This document shows positions 1 through 8,267 of a stretch of 64,000 nt of DNA, in pieces. Source of the DNA: Bordetella hinzii LMG 13501. Its GTDB lineage: Bacteria; Pseudomonadota; Gammaproteobacteria; Burkholderiales; Burkholderiaceae_B. The translations under genes and the position numbers were made by a program. Every line of letters begins with the position of its first letter. Position 1 is the stretch's first letter. Under the pieces are notes generated by a model. That model was given only the letters and a program-made list of their open reading frames with translations. It made no database searches and was not told where the DNA came from. The stretch covers positions 1-64,000 of the forward strand of contig NZ_LRUJ01000007.1 in the NCBI RefSeq assembly GCF_001548475.1. Direction: 5' to 3'.

Positions 1-170
1 GAGGCCCGCCACAAGCCCATGATGGTGCGCAGCGTCGTGGTCTTGCCGGCGCCGTTGCGCCCCAGCAGCATGGTGACGGCGCCTTCGGGGACGTCGAGAT
101 CCACGCCATGCAGGATGTGATAGGCGCCGATATGCGTGTGGACATCGCGCAGTCGCAGCAGCGGTGTCAT
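1..170 (-). CDS. livF: Branched-chain amino acid-type ABC transporter ATPase (LivF-like), 3' part cut by window edge
   Basis: Only the first 56 codons are present. They begin MTPLLRLRDVHTHIG and reach the Walker A loop GRNGAGKTT near residues 40-48, then TLRTIMGL, which is typical of LivF, the second ATPase of high-affinity branched-chain amino acid (HAAT) uptake systems. The ATG overlaps the stop of livG as ATGA, so the two ATPases are translationally coupled and probably form a heterodimer at the inner membrane. The substrate cannot be told from the ATPase; the binding protein three genes upstream sets it. The rest of the gene, and probably the LivH/LivM permeases, lie beyond the left edge. 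Confidence 0.85.
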   Translation of the reverse strand, partial: MTPLLRLRDVHTHIGAYHILHGVDLDVPEGAVTMLLGRNGAGKTTTLRTIMGLWRA

Positions 171-922
171 GAGGGGTTTCCCGTTCCGAGATAGGCTTGC
201 TGCACCAGGGGCGAGGCGATGACCTGCGCGGGCGGGCCGTCGGCCATGAGGCGGCCGTTGTGCAGCACGACGATGCGGTCGGCCAGTTCGCGCACGACAT
301 CCATTTTGTGTTCGACCAGCATGATGATCTTGCCGGGATCGCGCTTGAGCTCGCGTATCAGGTCGAGCACGACCGGCACTTCGTCCACGCTCATGCCGGC
401 GGTGGGCTCGTCGAACATGAAGACCACCGGATCCAGCGCCACCAGCATGGCGATCTCGAGCTTGCGTTGGTCGCCATGCGGCAGGTCGGCGGCCGCCTGG
501 TCGCGCCGGTGTTCGAGCCGCACGCGCGCCAGCAGCATGTCGGCGCGCTCGATCAGCATTCGATCATCCTGCCAGCAGCGCCAGAGACGGATCTGCCGCG
601 GTCCTTGCGAGCGGGACTGCAGGGCGAGCCGCAGGTTCTCATGGACGGACAGCCTGGGGAACAACTGGGTCAGCTGGAAGGCACGGCCCAGGCCCGCATG
701 CAGGCGCGCGGCGACGCCCAGGCGGGTCAGGTCGCGCCCGCCCAGCCGCACGGAACCCGCGCTGGCGCGCAGCTGCCCCGATATGAGGTTGAAGTAGGTG
801 GTCTTGCCGGCGCCATTGGGGCCGACGATGGCCGTGAGCGTGCCCGGCGCATAGCGCGCGCTGACGTCCTCGACGGCCGTGTGGCCGCCGAACCGGATGG
901 TGAGCGAACAGGTTTCCAGCAT
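167..922 (-). CDS. livG: Branched-chain amino acid-type ABC transporter ATPase LivG-like
   Basis: A 251-residue ABC ATPase of normal LivG length. It has Walker A GPNGAGKTT at residues 34-42, the Q-loop region QLTQLFPRLSVHENL, a degenerate signature (PHGDQRKLEIA), Walker B with FMFDEPTAG, and the switch histidine in VEHKMD. It powers import of an amino acid or small organic acid through a LivHM-type channel. It starts 4 bases after the binding-protein gene and overlaps livF by 4 bases, so hydrolase, binding protein, livG and livF form one operon. The signature loop departs from the usual LSGGQ, a common variant in LivG proteins. Confidence 0.92.
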   Translation of the reverse strand: MLETCSLTIRFGGHTAVEDVSARYAPGTLTAIVGPNGAGKTTYFNLISGQLRASAGSVRLGGRDLTRLGVAARLHAGLGRAFQLTQLFPRLSVHENLRLALQSRSQGPRQIRLWRCWQDDRMLIERADMLLARVRLEHRRDQAAADLPHGDQRKLEIAMLVALDPVVFMFDEPTAGMSVDEVPVVLDLIRELKRDPGKIIMLVEHKMDVVRELADRIVVLHNGRLMADGPPAQVIASPLVQQAYLGTGNPS

Positions 923-926
923 GCCG

Positions 927-2099
927 TCAGCGCTTGTTGAGGATGGGCACGTCCATCTGGTCGGGCGTGATCTCGCGCACCAGGTCCTGCACGGCCCAGG
1001 GCACGGCGGGATCGTTCTTGATGCGGAAGTGGTACATCGACTGCATGGCCTGGTGATCCTGAGGGCGGAAGGTCATCTTGCCCTTGGGCGTATCGAAGCT
1101 CATGCCTTCCATGGCCTTGATGAGCGTGTCGGTGTCCGAGTTGCCCTGGGTTTTCTTCAAGGCCTCGACAACGGCGATGCCGGCCGACATGCCGCCAGCG
1201 GTGAAGAAATCGGGGGGCTGGCCATAGCGTTTCTGGTGCTCGGCCACCAGCCAGTCGTTGATGGGATTCTTGGGTATGCCGTAGTAGTAGTAAGTGGCGC
1301 CCTCCATGCCGGCCAGGTTCTTCAGCGGCGTCATGGCCGCCAGGGTGTTGCCCCCGGTGGCGATCTCGATGCCATAGCGTTTGGGATCGAGATCGGCGAT
1401 CTTGAAGGGATTGCCCGCGCCGGCCCAGAGGATGAAGATGATCTTGCGGCCCGGCTTGTCCTTGAGCGCGTCGAACAGGCGCTGCGCGCCGCCGGTGAAG
1501 TCGGTGGCATTGGCCGGCAGGTATTCTTCATGGACGATCTTGGCGTGCTTGAGTGCGCCCTTGAACGCGCGTACGCCATCGCGCCCGAAGGCATAGTCCT
1601 GGGCCAGCATGCCGATGGATGTGCCCTCCTGGTCGAAGGCCACGGCGTTGGCGATGGCGTCCTGCGACGAATTACGGCCCGTGCGGAAGATATAGCGGTT
1701 CCATTTTTCGCCGGTGATGGAGTCGGCCACGGCCGGTTCGACGAGCAGGATTTTTTCGTACTCCTCAGCGATCGGCAGCATGGCCAGCGCCACGCCCGAG
1801 GAGGTCGGCCCCACGGCCAGGTCGGCGTTGTCATCGGCATAGGCCGAGGCCAGCTGCGCGCGCGCGACATCCGGCTTGCCCTGGTTGTCCTTCTCGATCA
1901 CGCGGATCTTGCGGCCCGCCACCGTCATGCTGCCCTGGGTGGCGTATTCCAGGCCCATCATCAGGCCGTTGTGGGTCTGCTTGGCATAGGCTTCCAGGGG
2001 ACCGGTCTTGTCATAGACATGCGCCACCACCAGATCGGCGGCCAGGGTGGGGGCGGCAAGGGCGAGGCTTGCCAGGGCGGCTGCCAGGATGCGTTTCAT
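927..2099 (-). CDS. Periplasmic substrate-binding protein of a HAAT-type ABC transporter
   Basis: A 390-residue leucine-binding-protein-fold (Peripla_BP_6) protein with an N-terminal signal peptide (MKRILAAALASLALAAPTLAA, cleavage near residue 21). The start was chosen at this ATG, not 14 codons upstream, because a clear GAAGGAG ribosome site precedes it and the signal peptide follows at once. The mature part opens DLVVAHVYDKTGPLEAYAKQ, which aligns with HAAT solute receptors of Burkholderiales; many of these bind aromatic or dicarboxylic acids rather than leucine. The ATG overlaps the stop of the upstream hydrolase (ATGA), implying coupled translation. The ligand is unknown. Confidence 0.88.
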   Translation of the reverse strand: MKRILAAALASLALAAPTLAADLVVAHVYDKTGPLEAYAKQTHNGLMMGLEYATQGSMTVAGRKIRVIEKDNQGKPDVARAQLASAYADDNADLAVGPTSSGVALAMLPIAEEYEKILLVEPAVADSITGEKWNRYIFRTGRNSSQDAIANAVAFDQEGTSIGMLAQDYAFGRDGVRAFKGALKHAKIVHEEYLPANATDFTGGAQRLFDALKDKPGRKIIFILWAGAGNPFKIADLDPKRYGIEIATGGNTLAAMTPLKNLAGMEGATYYYYGIPKNPINDWLVAEHQKRYGQPPDFFTAGGMSAGIAVVEALKKTQGNSDTDTLIKAMEGMSFDTPKGKMTFRPQDHQAMQSMYHFRIKNDPAVPWAVQDLVREITPDQMDVPILNKR

Positions 2100-2965
2100 G
2101 CGGATTCTCCTTCGGCGCGATGCTGGGCCAGGAATTGGCATATGGGTTCAATTTGCGCGGGGACGTTCAGGCTGGGGGCGTGGCCGCAATCGGCAAACGT
2201 CAGCAGGCGCGCGCGCGGCCCGCGTTCGGTCATGGCCCGGGCGGTGTCTTCGAGCAGCAGGTCGGATTGCTCGCCGCGCAGCAGCAGCAGCGGCTGCCTG
2301 ATGCTGTCGTATTCGGCCCAGCGCTCATAATCGTCGGGGTAGTGCTCAAACTGCCCCACGATGGCCGGATCGTAGTGCAGGGTGACACGGCCATCGGGCA
2401 GGCGCCGCGCCGAGGTTTCGGTCATGCGGCGCCATTGCTCATCGCTCTGCCAGCCGTAGGGCTTGTAGGCGCCGCGCAGCCAATCCTCCAGCTCCGTTAC
2501 CTTGTCGAAGGCCGGCGGCTTGCCCGTATAGGCCTGGATGCGCATCATGGCCGGACGCGGCAGGGTGGGCCCGATATCGTTGATCACCAGGCGGGTGAGG
2601 CGGCCGCGCAGGCGCGTGGCGGCGGCCAGCATGCCGATGGCCCCGCCCATCGACGTGCCCACCCAGGCGGCGCGGCCGATGCCCAGGCCATCGAGCAGGT
2701 CCTCGGCCAGCCGGACATAGAAAGACAGCTGGTACTCCTGGCGCGGCGCCGGGCTCCATTGCGACAGGCCGCGGCCCAGGGTGTCGGGACAGATGACGCG
2801 CCAGTCGGCGCTCAATGCGCGGGCCAGGTCGTCGAAATCGCGCCCGGTGCGCGCCAGGCCATGCCACAGGACGATGGCGGGGGCGCCGGGCTCGCCCCAC
2901 TCGACGTAATGCAATTCGCGGCCCTGCGCGCCCAGATAGCGCGAAGCCGGCTGGTTTGCCGCCAT
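2096..2965 (-). CDS. Alpha/beta hydrolase, first gene of the liv-type operon
   Basis: A 289-residue alpha/beta-hydrolase. The nucleophile elbow is GTSMGG with Ser105, the oxyanion region is LWHGLARTGRDF near 33-44, and the catalytic histidine is in DCGHAPSLN near the C-terminus. No signal peptide, so cytoplasmic. The ATG at 2965 follows GGGAGGAGAC, a near-perfect ribosome site; a longer in-frame start exists but lacks one. Esterase or lactonase activity is expected, and its coupling to an ABC importer suggests it hydrolyses the imported compound. Enol-lactone, ester and C-C bond substrates cannot be told apart from sequence. Confidence 0.85.
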   Translation of the reverse strand: MAANQPASRYLGAQGRELHYVEWGEPGAPAIVLWHGLARTGRDFDDLARALSADWRVICPDTLGRGLSQWSPAPRQEYQLSFYVRLAEDLLDGLGIGRAAWVGTSMGGAIGMLAAATRLRGRLTRLVINDIGPTLPRPAMMRIQAYTGKPPAFDKVTELEDWLRGAYKPYGWQSDEQWRRMTETSARRLPDGRVTLHYDPAIVGQFEHYPDDYERWAEYDSIRQPLLLLRGEQSDLLLEDTARAMTERGPRARLLTFADCGHAPSLNVPAQIEPICQFLAQHRAEGESA

Positions 2966-3006
2966 GTCTCCTCCCGGATTTCCCAGGTTGTTCTCCGTTG
3001 GGGCCG

Positions 3007-3036
3007 AATATAGACTTGTCGGTGCGGCCGGGACAA
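3007..3036 (-). promoter_or_regulatory. Predicted sigma70 promoter for the hydrolase-binding protein-livGF operon
   Basis: Read on the minus strand this is TTGTCC, an 18-base spacer, then TATATT, close to the sigma70 consensus. It would start transcription near 3000, about 35 bases before the hydrolase ATG. It lies in the divergent gap shared with the AraC-type gene. Confidence 0.5.
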
Positions 3037-3117
3037 TGCGCCGCGGCCCGCAAAGAGGCACAGTCAAGAGAATGTGGACGCTCAGTCAAATCCCGGGCGT
3101 GCCTGGAGGCAGACACC

Positions 3118-4101
3118 ATGGTTGATACGCGATTTGCCACGACGCAGGTTGATGCGCGCCGGCGGCTGGACAGTTGGCGCGATGCGCTGGCGCACGCCTT
3201 CGGCCCCTTCGAGGTCCATGCCGGCCAGGGCGCCGGGGTGTTTGCCGGCAGCCTGCGCTATGCGCGCCGGGCCAATCTGCAATTCAATGACCTGCACTAC
3301 CAGGGACAGAAGCTGGAGCGCACGCGCGGCAACGTCTCGCAGCTGGACGAAGAGTTCTACACCTTCGGCATGCCGCTGGCCGGGCCCCTTGCCGTCACCC
3401 AGTCGGGCAGGCACTTCGAGGTCGAGCCCGGTTGTGTCTATCTCATGAACCAGAGCGCGCCCTATCAGGCGGTGGCGCTCGGGCATGGCGGCTATCGTAG
3501 CCTGAGCATCTCTTTTCCGCGCTCGGCCCTGGCCCAGCGTGCCGCGCGGCTGGAGTCTTTCTACAAGCTGCGGATCGACGACGGCGCGCCCGGCGGGCAG
3601 CTGCTGAAAAGCTATCTGGACCATCTGCTGGGGGGCATGGCCGCCTGGAGCGATGCCGAAGTGGGCGTCCTGGGCGAGCACCTGATCGATCTCATCGTGC
3701 TCTTCCTGGTGCAATCCCAGGCCGCCCAGGCCTCGGAGAACGACAGCAGCGTGACCCTGGCGCATCGTGAACGGGCCCTGGCCTATATGCGCCGCCATCT
3801 GTCGGACACCGCATTGACGCCGGCCCATATCGCCCAGGCCTGTGGGCTGTCAGCCAGCTATCTGCACCGGGTCTTCCAGGCCGCGGGCCTGGGCGTGGAG
3901 TCGCAGCTCTACGCGCTGCGCCTGGCGCATTGCCAACGCCTGCTGCGGGATCCGGCCCACGCCCACCGCTCGATTGCCGAGCTGGCCTATCAAAGCGGGT
4001 TCGCCCATCCCGCCCATTTCAGCCGCCTGTTCCGTCAACGCTTCGGCATGACCGCGCGGGAATGCCGCAAGCTGTCCATGAACGCGCGCGTTTCCGCCTG
4101 A
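3118..4101 (+). CDS. AraC-family transcriptional regulator
   Basis: A 327-residue regulator. Residues 1 to about 200 form an AraC_binding_2-type sensor (cupin-like; DLHYQGQKLERTRGN, FEVEPGCVYLMNQSAPY). The last 100 or so carry a double helix-turn-helix: LTPAHIAQACGLSASYLHRVFQ, then SIAELAYQSGFAHPAHFSRLFRQRFGMTARECRK, the AraC/XylS signature. The ATG was chosen because GGAGG lies 8 bases upstream. It is divergent from the hydrolase/transporter operon, the usual place for its regulator, and is followed 77 bases on by the ADP-ribosyltransferase-like ORF, so either could be the target. Confidence 0.9.
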   Translation: MVDTRFATTQVDARRRLDSWRDALAHAFGPFEVHAGQGAGVFAGSLRYARRANLQFNDLHYQGQKLERTRGNVSQLDEEFYTFGMPLAGPLAVTQSGRHFEVEPGCVYLMNQSAPYQAVALGHGGYRSLSISFPRSALAQRAARLESFYKLRIDDGAPGGQLLKSYLDHLLGGMAAWSDAEVGVLGEHLIDLIVLFLVQSQAAQASENDSSVTLAHRERALAYMRRHLSDTALTPAHIAQACGLSASYLHRVFQAAGLGVESQLYALRLAHCQRLLRDPAHAHRSIAELAYQSGFAHPAHFSRLFRQRFGMTARECRKLSMNARVSA

Positions 4102-4118
4102 TTTCCGGACTTACTTAT

Positions 4119-4146
4119 TTGGAGCGGGCGCGGGGTCTTGCATAGT
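4119..4146 (+). promoter_or_regulatory. Possible promoter upstream of the ADP-ribosyltransferase-like ORF
   Basis: TTGGAG, a 16-base spacer and CATAGT lie in the short gap between the AraC gene and the next ORF. Both boxes are imperfect. Transcription would start near 4153, leaving a 26-base leader. Confidence 0.3.
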
Positions 4147-4178
4147 AGGCACTCGTCAATCACGAGACAGGTGTCGCG

Positions 4179-4700
4179 ATGTTGTTGTACCGGGCCGATC
4201 AGCGCACCCCCGAACTGATGCGTCGGCAGTTCCCCGAAGGATTCAAGCCCTGGCGCAGTCTTGGCCTGGCGGAGGTGCGTGCCCTGATCGGTCTATTCAT
4301 AGGCATGAAAAGCGCCGGGGCCATACCGCGTGATCTGGCCCAGCAATTCGGACCGGCGCCACAGCTCAGGGATCTTTCCGTCTACATCAAGTGGACCAAG
4401 GACAAGTCCAGCACCTTCTGGGTGTCGACCGCGGTCAACCCCGAGTGTGGCGGCCAGGGCAGTGGCGCGCCTATCTACGAAATCCGCGATGAGACGCTGG
4501 GCCTGTACCAGGCAGTAAAGGGTGGGGTTCAGGCCATAGGCGCCCGCAGCAGCAATCTCAAGCCGGCCTTGGTCTTGAACAGTCCCTCCCTATCGAGTGC
4601 CACGCTGATAGGCCTGCACCATGGGCCTGTCCACGATGCCGAGGTCTCTTTCTTTACCCCGATCCCTTTGTCTATTGTTTCTAGCCGAGGGAGGGATTAA
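4179..4700 (+). CDS. Enterotoxin-A/pertussis-S1-like ADP-ribosyltransferase domain protein (putative, no signal peptide)
   Basis: A 173-residue protein. Residues 3-11 read LYRADQRTP, matching the arginine motif at the mature start of cholera toxin A and related to the RYDSR of pertussis S1 (Arg5 here). Residues 81-85 read WVSTA, in the place of the STS motif. Residues 153-163 read DAEVSFFTPIP, which lines up with the EQEVSALGGIP segment holding the catalytic glutamate pair; Glu155 is kept and the first glutamate is Asp153. The motif order and spacing fit a whole catalytic fold of about 170 residues. Unlike the toxins there is no signal peptide, no room upstream for one (an in-frame stop is 11 codons before the ATG), and no B-subunit gene nearby. 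The ribosome site is weak. It may be an intracellular effector, an antitoxin-less toxin or a decaying toxin gene. The ADP-ribosyltransferase call rests on my motif matching only. Confidence 0.6.
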   Translation: MLLYRADQRTPELMRRQFPEGFKPWRSLGLAEVRALIGLFIGMKSAGAIPRDLAQQFGPAPQLRDLSVYIKWTKDKSSTFWVSTAVNPECGGQGSGAPIYEIRDETLGLYQAVKGGVQAIGARSSNLKPALVLNSPSLSSATLIGLHHGPVHDAEVSFFTPIPLSIVSSRGRD

Positions 4701-4711
4701 TCCCTCCCTCG
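4686..4711. terminator. Perfect 13-bp palindrome between convergent genes, probable bidirectional terminator
   Basis: Two 13-base arms (CGAGGGAGGGATT and its exact complement) meet with no spacer. It covers the stop codon of the ADP-ribosyltransferase-like ORF and lies 8 bases beyond the aldehyde dehydrogenase stop on the other strand. There is no long T run on either side, so it may work with Rho or mainly protect the 3' ends. Confidence 0.55.
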
Positions 4712-4718
4712 ACGTCGG

Positions 4719-6146
4719 TCAGACGTGGGTGATGTACTTGGTGACCAGGTAGCCGTCAAAGGTCTCCAGGCCGCCTTCGCTGCCGATGCCGCTGTCCTTG
4801 ATGCCGCCAAACGGGGTCTCGGCCAGGGCGCTGCCGAAATGGTTGATGTTGACCATGCCGGCTTCCAGCGCATTGGATACCTTGGTGGCGGTCTTCAGCG
4901 ATTCCGTGAACACATACGAGGACAGGCCGAAGGGCAGGCTGTTGGCGCGCTTGATGACCTCGTCGGTGTCCTTGAATCGCACCACCGGGGCCAGCGGCCC
5001 GAAGGGTTCTTCGGTCATCAGCATGGCGTGGTCCGGAATGTCGGTCACCACCGTGGGGCTGAAGAAATAACCCTTGTCCGAAGGCGCTTCGCCGCCCAGC
5101 ACCACCTTGGCGCCATGCTTGCGGGCGTCATCGACGAATTGCTTCATGGCCGGGACGCGGCGCTCATGGGCAAGCGGGCCCATTTCAACACCGGCCTCCA
5201 GGCCGTTGCCCACCTTGATGCCGGCCAGCACCTCGGTAAAGCGCGCCAGGAAGGTTTCATAGGCGCCTTCCTGGACATAGAAACGGGTGGGCGAGACGCA
5301 GACCTGGCCGGCGTTGCGGACCTTGAAGCGGGCCAGCATCTCGGCGGCGCGCTTGACGTCGGCGTCATCGAACACCAGCACGGGCGAATGGCCGCCCAAT
5401 TCCATGGTGACGCGCTTCATGTGGGCGCCGGCCAGGGCGGCCAGCTGCTTGCCCACCGGCACCGAGCCGGTGAAGGAAACCTTGCGCACGATGGGCGAGC
5501 GGATCAGGTAGTCGGAAATCTGGGCCGGTTCTCCCCAGACGATATTCAGGCAGCCCTTGGGCAGCCCGGCCTCATGAAAGAGGCGGGCAATCGCCATCAC
5601 CGCGCTGGGCGAATCTTCGGGGCCTTTGAGCACCATGGTGCAGCCGGCGCCCAGCGCCGCGCAGATCTTGCGGATGGCCTGGTTGTACGGGAAGTTCCAA
5701 GGCGTGAAGGCGGCGCATACGCCGATGGGTTCGCGCACCACCAGCTGGCGGGCGTCGGGATTGCGAGGCGGCACGACACGGCCATAGATGCGGCGGCATT
5801 CTTCGGCGTGCCAGTCGGCATGCTCGGAGCAGCTGGTCACTTCGCCGATGGCTTCGGCCAGGGGCTTGCCCTGGTCCAGCGTCATGTTGTGGCCGATTTC
5901 CTTGGCCTGCTCGCGCGATAGCGCGCCCACCTTGCGCAAGATGGCCGAGCGCTCCATCGGGGAGGTGCGCTTCCAGGTTTCGAAGGCGCGGGCGGCCGCT
6001 TCGAGGGCGCGGTCCAGATCCGACTGGGTGGCATGGGGCAGCTGGCCCAGCACTTCGCGCGTGGCCGGATTGACCACGTCCTGGGTCTTGCGGCCGTCGC
6101 CGCTCAGAAATTCACCATCGATATACAAAGCCAACTGTTCGTACAT
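4719..6146 (-). CDS. NAD(P)-dependent aldehyde dehydrogenase (succinate-semialdehyde dehydrogenase-like)
   Basis: A 475-residue ALDH-superfamily enzyme oxidising an aldehyde to an acid in the cytoplasm. Landmarks: TPWNFPYNQ at 148-156 (oxyanion asparagine 151), FTGS at 225-228, ELGGHSP with general base Glu249, and NAGQVCVSP with catalytic Cys283. The length and the MEEPFGP-like stretch ([11 protein letters not shown]) match GabD/YneI-type succinate-semialdehyde dehydrogenases, but substrate specificity in this family cannot be read safely. The ATG follows AAGGAAAG. It is monocistronic and converges on the previous ORF at a palindrome. Confidence 0.88.
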   Translation of the reverse strand: MYEQLALYIDGEFLSGDGRKTQDVVNPATREVLGQLPHATQSDLDRALEAAARAFETWKRTSPMERSAILRKVGALSREQAKEIGHNMTLDQGKPLAEAIGEVTSCSEHADWHAEECRRIYGRVVPPRNPDARQLVVREPIGVCAAFTPWNFPYNQAIRKICAALGAGCTMVLKGPEDSPSAVMAIARLFHEAGLPKGCLNIVWGEPAQISDYLIRSPIVRKVSFTGSVPVGKQLAALAGAHMKRVTMELGGHSPVLVFDDADVKRAAEMLARFKVRNAGQVCVSPTRFYVQEGAYETFLARFTEVLAGIKVGNGLEAGVEMGPLAHERRVPAMKQFVDDARKHGAKVVLGGEAPSDKGYFFSPTVVTDIPDHAMLMTEEPFGPLAPVVRFKDTDEVIKRANSLPFGLSSYVFTESLKTATKVSNALEAGMVNINHFGSALAETPFGGIKDSGIGSEGGLETFDGYLVTKYITHV

Positions 6147-6437
6147 GCCAGTCTTTCCTTGGGGAAGAGGGGATTGGGGTGAAGCGCAGGGACGCGCGCC
6201 GCGCCCGGTGTGGCGCCAGTCTAAACCAGCTTGGTTCCCTCGGAAGGGGCCACTCCGGACACAAGAGGGGGATCCAATGCACGCCCGGGGGGGATAGCCC
6301 GTAGAGGCGGCGGCAGGGCGATTCGGTATGATCGTTCCCTACTAATATGGAAATTCAGCGCGTTTGGGCCCATCACTTCCGAATCCGGCGAGAGCCGGGC
6401 GACCGGTCAAACCTACTTTGACAGCCGACCTCAGACC

Positions 6438-7190
6438 GTGCAGCCAGAAACCGAGACCAAGCAAAGCCTGTTTTCGAAAATCCTCTTTCGTTTCATCGAT
6501 TGGCTCCATGTCAGGATAGCCCGGGCCTCCAAGGTGGGAGACCGGCCCATCTTCGAGAATCACCTGTTCCCCTGGGTGCCGGCGCTGGAGGCGCAAACGC
6601 CCGCCATCCGCGCCGAGCTGGAGCAGCTGCTCGCCGAACGCGAGCGCCTGCCGGCGTTCCACGAGATATCGCCCGACGTGGGCATGATCACCGGCGATGA
6701 CCAGTGGAAGACCTTTGTGTTCATGGGCTATGGCATGCGCTCGGAGCGCAACCTGGCGCGCTGCCCGGCCACGGCCCGCGCCCTGCGGGGCATCCCCGGG
6801 GTCCGTACCGCTTTTTTCTCCATCCTCGAGGCCGGCAAGCGCATCCCCCTGCACAAAGGGCCCTATAACGGCGTGCTGCGCCTGCACCTGGGCCTGCGCG
6901 TGCCGGAGCCGCGCGAGCAGTGCTGGATCGAGGTCGACGGCCAGCGTTACGCCTGGCGCGAGGGCGAGGCGGTGATCTTCGACGATCTCTACCCCCACCA
7001 GGTGCATAACGACACCGAGGGCCTGCGCGCCGTGCTCTTTGTCGACTTCGAGCGCCCGTGCCGTGCCCCGGTGCGGTGGCTCAACCGCCTGGTGCTGGCC
7101 GCCGCACCCATGAGCGACGAGATCCGGCGCGGCAAGGCCAACCACGACGCCTGGGAAAAAGCCTATTACGGCAAAAACAGGGCCGGTTAG
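6438..7190 (+). CDS. LpxO-like aspartyl/asparaginyl beta-hydroxylase family dioxygenase
   Basis: An Fe(II)/2-oxoglutarate-type oxygenase of the Asp_Arg_Hydrox family. Motifs: LHKGPYNGVLRLHLGL (first iron-ligand histidine region and 2-oxoglutarate arginine) and FDDLYPHQVHNDT (second histidine region), followed by LFVDFERP. Bacterial members next to lipid A genes, such as LpxO, hydroxylate a secondary acyl chain of lipid A; the same job is plausible here. The start is uncertain: I chose the in-frame GTG at 6438 (250 residues) because upstream codons read as low-complexity Arg/Gly/Ser sequence, but no ribosome site is visible, and an ATG at 6231 would add 69 residues. The 6147-6437 gap shows a TATGAT box near 6327, a 7-G run near 6287, and no gene. 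Confidence 0.75.
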   Translation: MQPETETKQSLFSKILFRFIDWLHVRIARASKVGDRPIFENHLFPWVPALEAQTPAIRAELEQLLAERERLPAFHEISPDVGMITGDDQWKTFVFMGYGMRSERNLARCPATARALRGIPGVRTAFFSILEAGKRIPLHKGPYNGVLRLHLGLRVPEPREQCWIEVDGQRYAWREGEAVIFDDLYPHQVHNDTEGLRAVLFVDFERPCRAPVRWLNRLVLAAAPMSDEIRRGKANHDAWEKAYYGKNRAG

Positions 7191-7249
7191 GGGCGCGCCC
7201 CGATGTTGTGCGGCGAGGACAAGCCCTTGTTTTTTCGCCCAAAAGCTGC

Positions 7250-7278
7250 TTGCTTTACCTGGCGCACTGGGATAGAAT
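7250..7278 (+). promoter_or_regulatory. Promoter of the rplN-rplQ ribosomal operon
   Basis: TTGCTT, a 17-base spacer and TAGAAT are close to the sigma70 consensus at ideal spacing. Transcription would start near 7285. It is the only strong promoter seen before rplN and implies that this block runs separately from the S10 genes. Confidence 0.6.
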
Positions 7279-7555
7279 AAACAGCTTTCCCAAATTGTTA
7301 GTTGGGTGGCCCAGGCCAATAGCCGCAGCGCGACCACAGTTGCGCCGCGCAAAACGGATCCCAGGGATTAGTCCCGGGGGAAGATAGGCTTGGCGCCGGT
7401 TTGACTGACTTGCGGGAAATCCCCAGCAGGATTTCAACCCAGGGTCGTTGCTGCCAGCAGGCGGCGCGGACCTGACGGGACCAAAACTGGCAGGAAACGC
7501 GGGCCTATCCAACCGGGAAGGACGTGTTTTCAGTTAAGTTGGAACAGGAAAAATC
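7279..7555 (+). promoter_or_regulatory. Long leader of the ribosomal protein operon
   Basis: The gap 7191-7555 holds no gene. After the promoter a leader of about 270 bases runs to rplN. Short hairpins can be drawn: GGGA-TTAG-TCCC near 7366-7377, and GCTGCC-AGCA-GGCGGC with one G-U pair near 7449-7464. A GC-rich stretch follows, then an A-rich region with GGAACAGGAAAAATC just before the rplN ATG. A leader this long before a ribosomal operon often takes part in feedback control by a ribosomal protein, but no known leader family is recognised here. Confidence 0.4.
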
Positions 7556-7924
7556 ATGATCCAAATGCAGACCACGCTGGACGTGGCCGATAACACTGGT
7601 GCGCGTGCTGTCATGTGCATCAAGGTGCTCGGTGGCTCCAAGCGCCGCTATGCCGGTATCGGCGACATCATCAAGGTGAGCGTCAAAGATGCGGCCCCGC
7701 GCGGGCGCGTCAAAAAAGGCGAAATCTACAACGCTGTGGTGGTTCGTACCGCCAAGGGCGTGCGCCGCAAAGACGGTTCGCTGATTCGTTTCGGTGGCAA
7801 TGCCGCCGTGTTGCTCAATGCCAAGCTGGAGCCCATCGGCACCCGCATCTTCGGACCCGTTACGCGCGAACTGCGTACCGAGAAGTTCATGAAGATCGTG
7901 TCGCTGGCCCCGGAAGTGCTGTAA
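7556..7924 (+). CDS. rplN: 50S ribosomal protein L14
   Basis: 122 residues, the full L14 length, starting [24 protein letters not shown], the family signature. L14 binds 23S rRNA and forms part of the bridge to the 30S subunit. It heads the spc-type block here. In most bacteria rpsQ and the S10 operon lie directly upstream, but here an LpxO-like gene does, so the block has its own promoter. Confidence 0.98.
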   Translation: MIQMQTTLDVADNTGARAVMCIKVLGGSKRRYAGIGDIIKVSVKDAAPRGRVKKGEIYNAVVVRTAKGVRRKDGSLIRFGGNAAVLLNAKLEPIGTRIFGPVTRELRTEKFMKIVSLAPEVL

Positions 7925-7934
7925 GGAGCCCGCG

Positions 7935-8255
7935 ATGAACCACATCCGTAAAGGCGACGAAGTCATCGTTCTGACCGGCCGCGACAAGAAGCGTCGCGGC
8001 GTTGTGCTGGCCCGCGTTGACGCCGACCACGTGCTGGTCGAAGGCGTGAACGTCGTGAAGAAGCACATGAAGGCCAACCCCATGGCCAACAACCCCGGCG
8101 GCATCGTCGAAAAGACGCTCCCGATCCATATCTCGAACGTGGCGCTCTTCAACCCCGCCACCGGCAAGGCCGATCGCGTGGGTATCAAGGAAGAGGACGG
8201 CCGCAAGGTTCGTGTGTTCCGTTCCAATGGTGCCGTTGTCGGCGCCAAGGCGTAA
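7935..8255 (+). CDS. rplX: 50S ribosomal protein L24
   Basis: 106 residues with the KOW motif at the N-terminus ([20 protein letters not shown]). L24 is an early 23S rRNA-binding assembly initiator. It sits 10 bases after rplN with a good AAGGAG site and is part of the same operon. Confidence 0.98.
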   Translation: MNHIRKGDEVIVLTGRDKKRRGVVLARVDADHVLVEGVNVVKKHMKANPMANNPGGIVEKTLPIHISNVALFNPATGKADRVGIKEEDGRKVRVFRSNGAVVGAKA

Positions 8256-8267
8256 GGGGCGAAAGAC

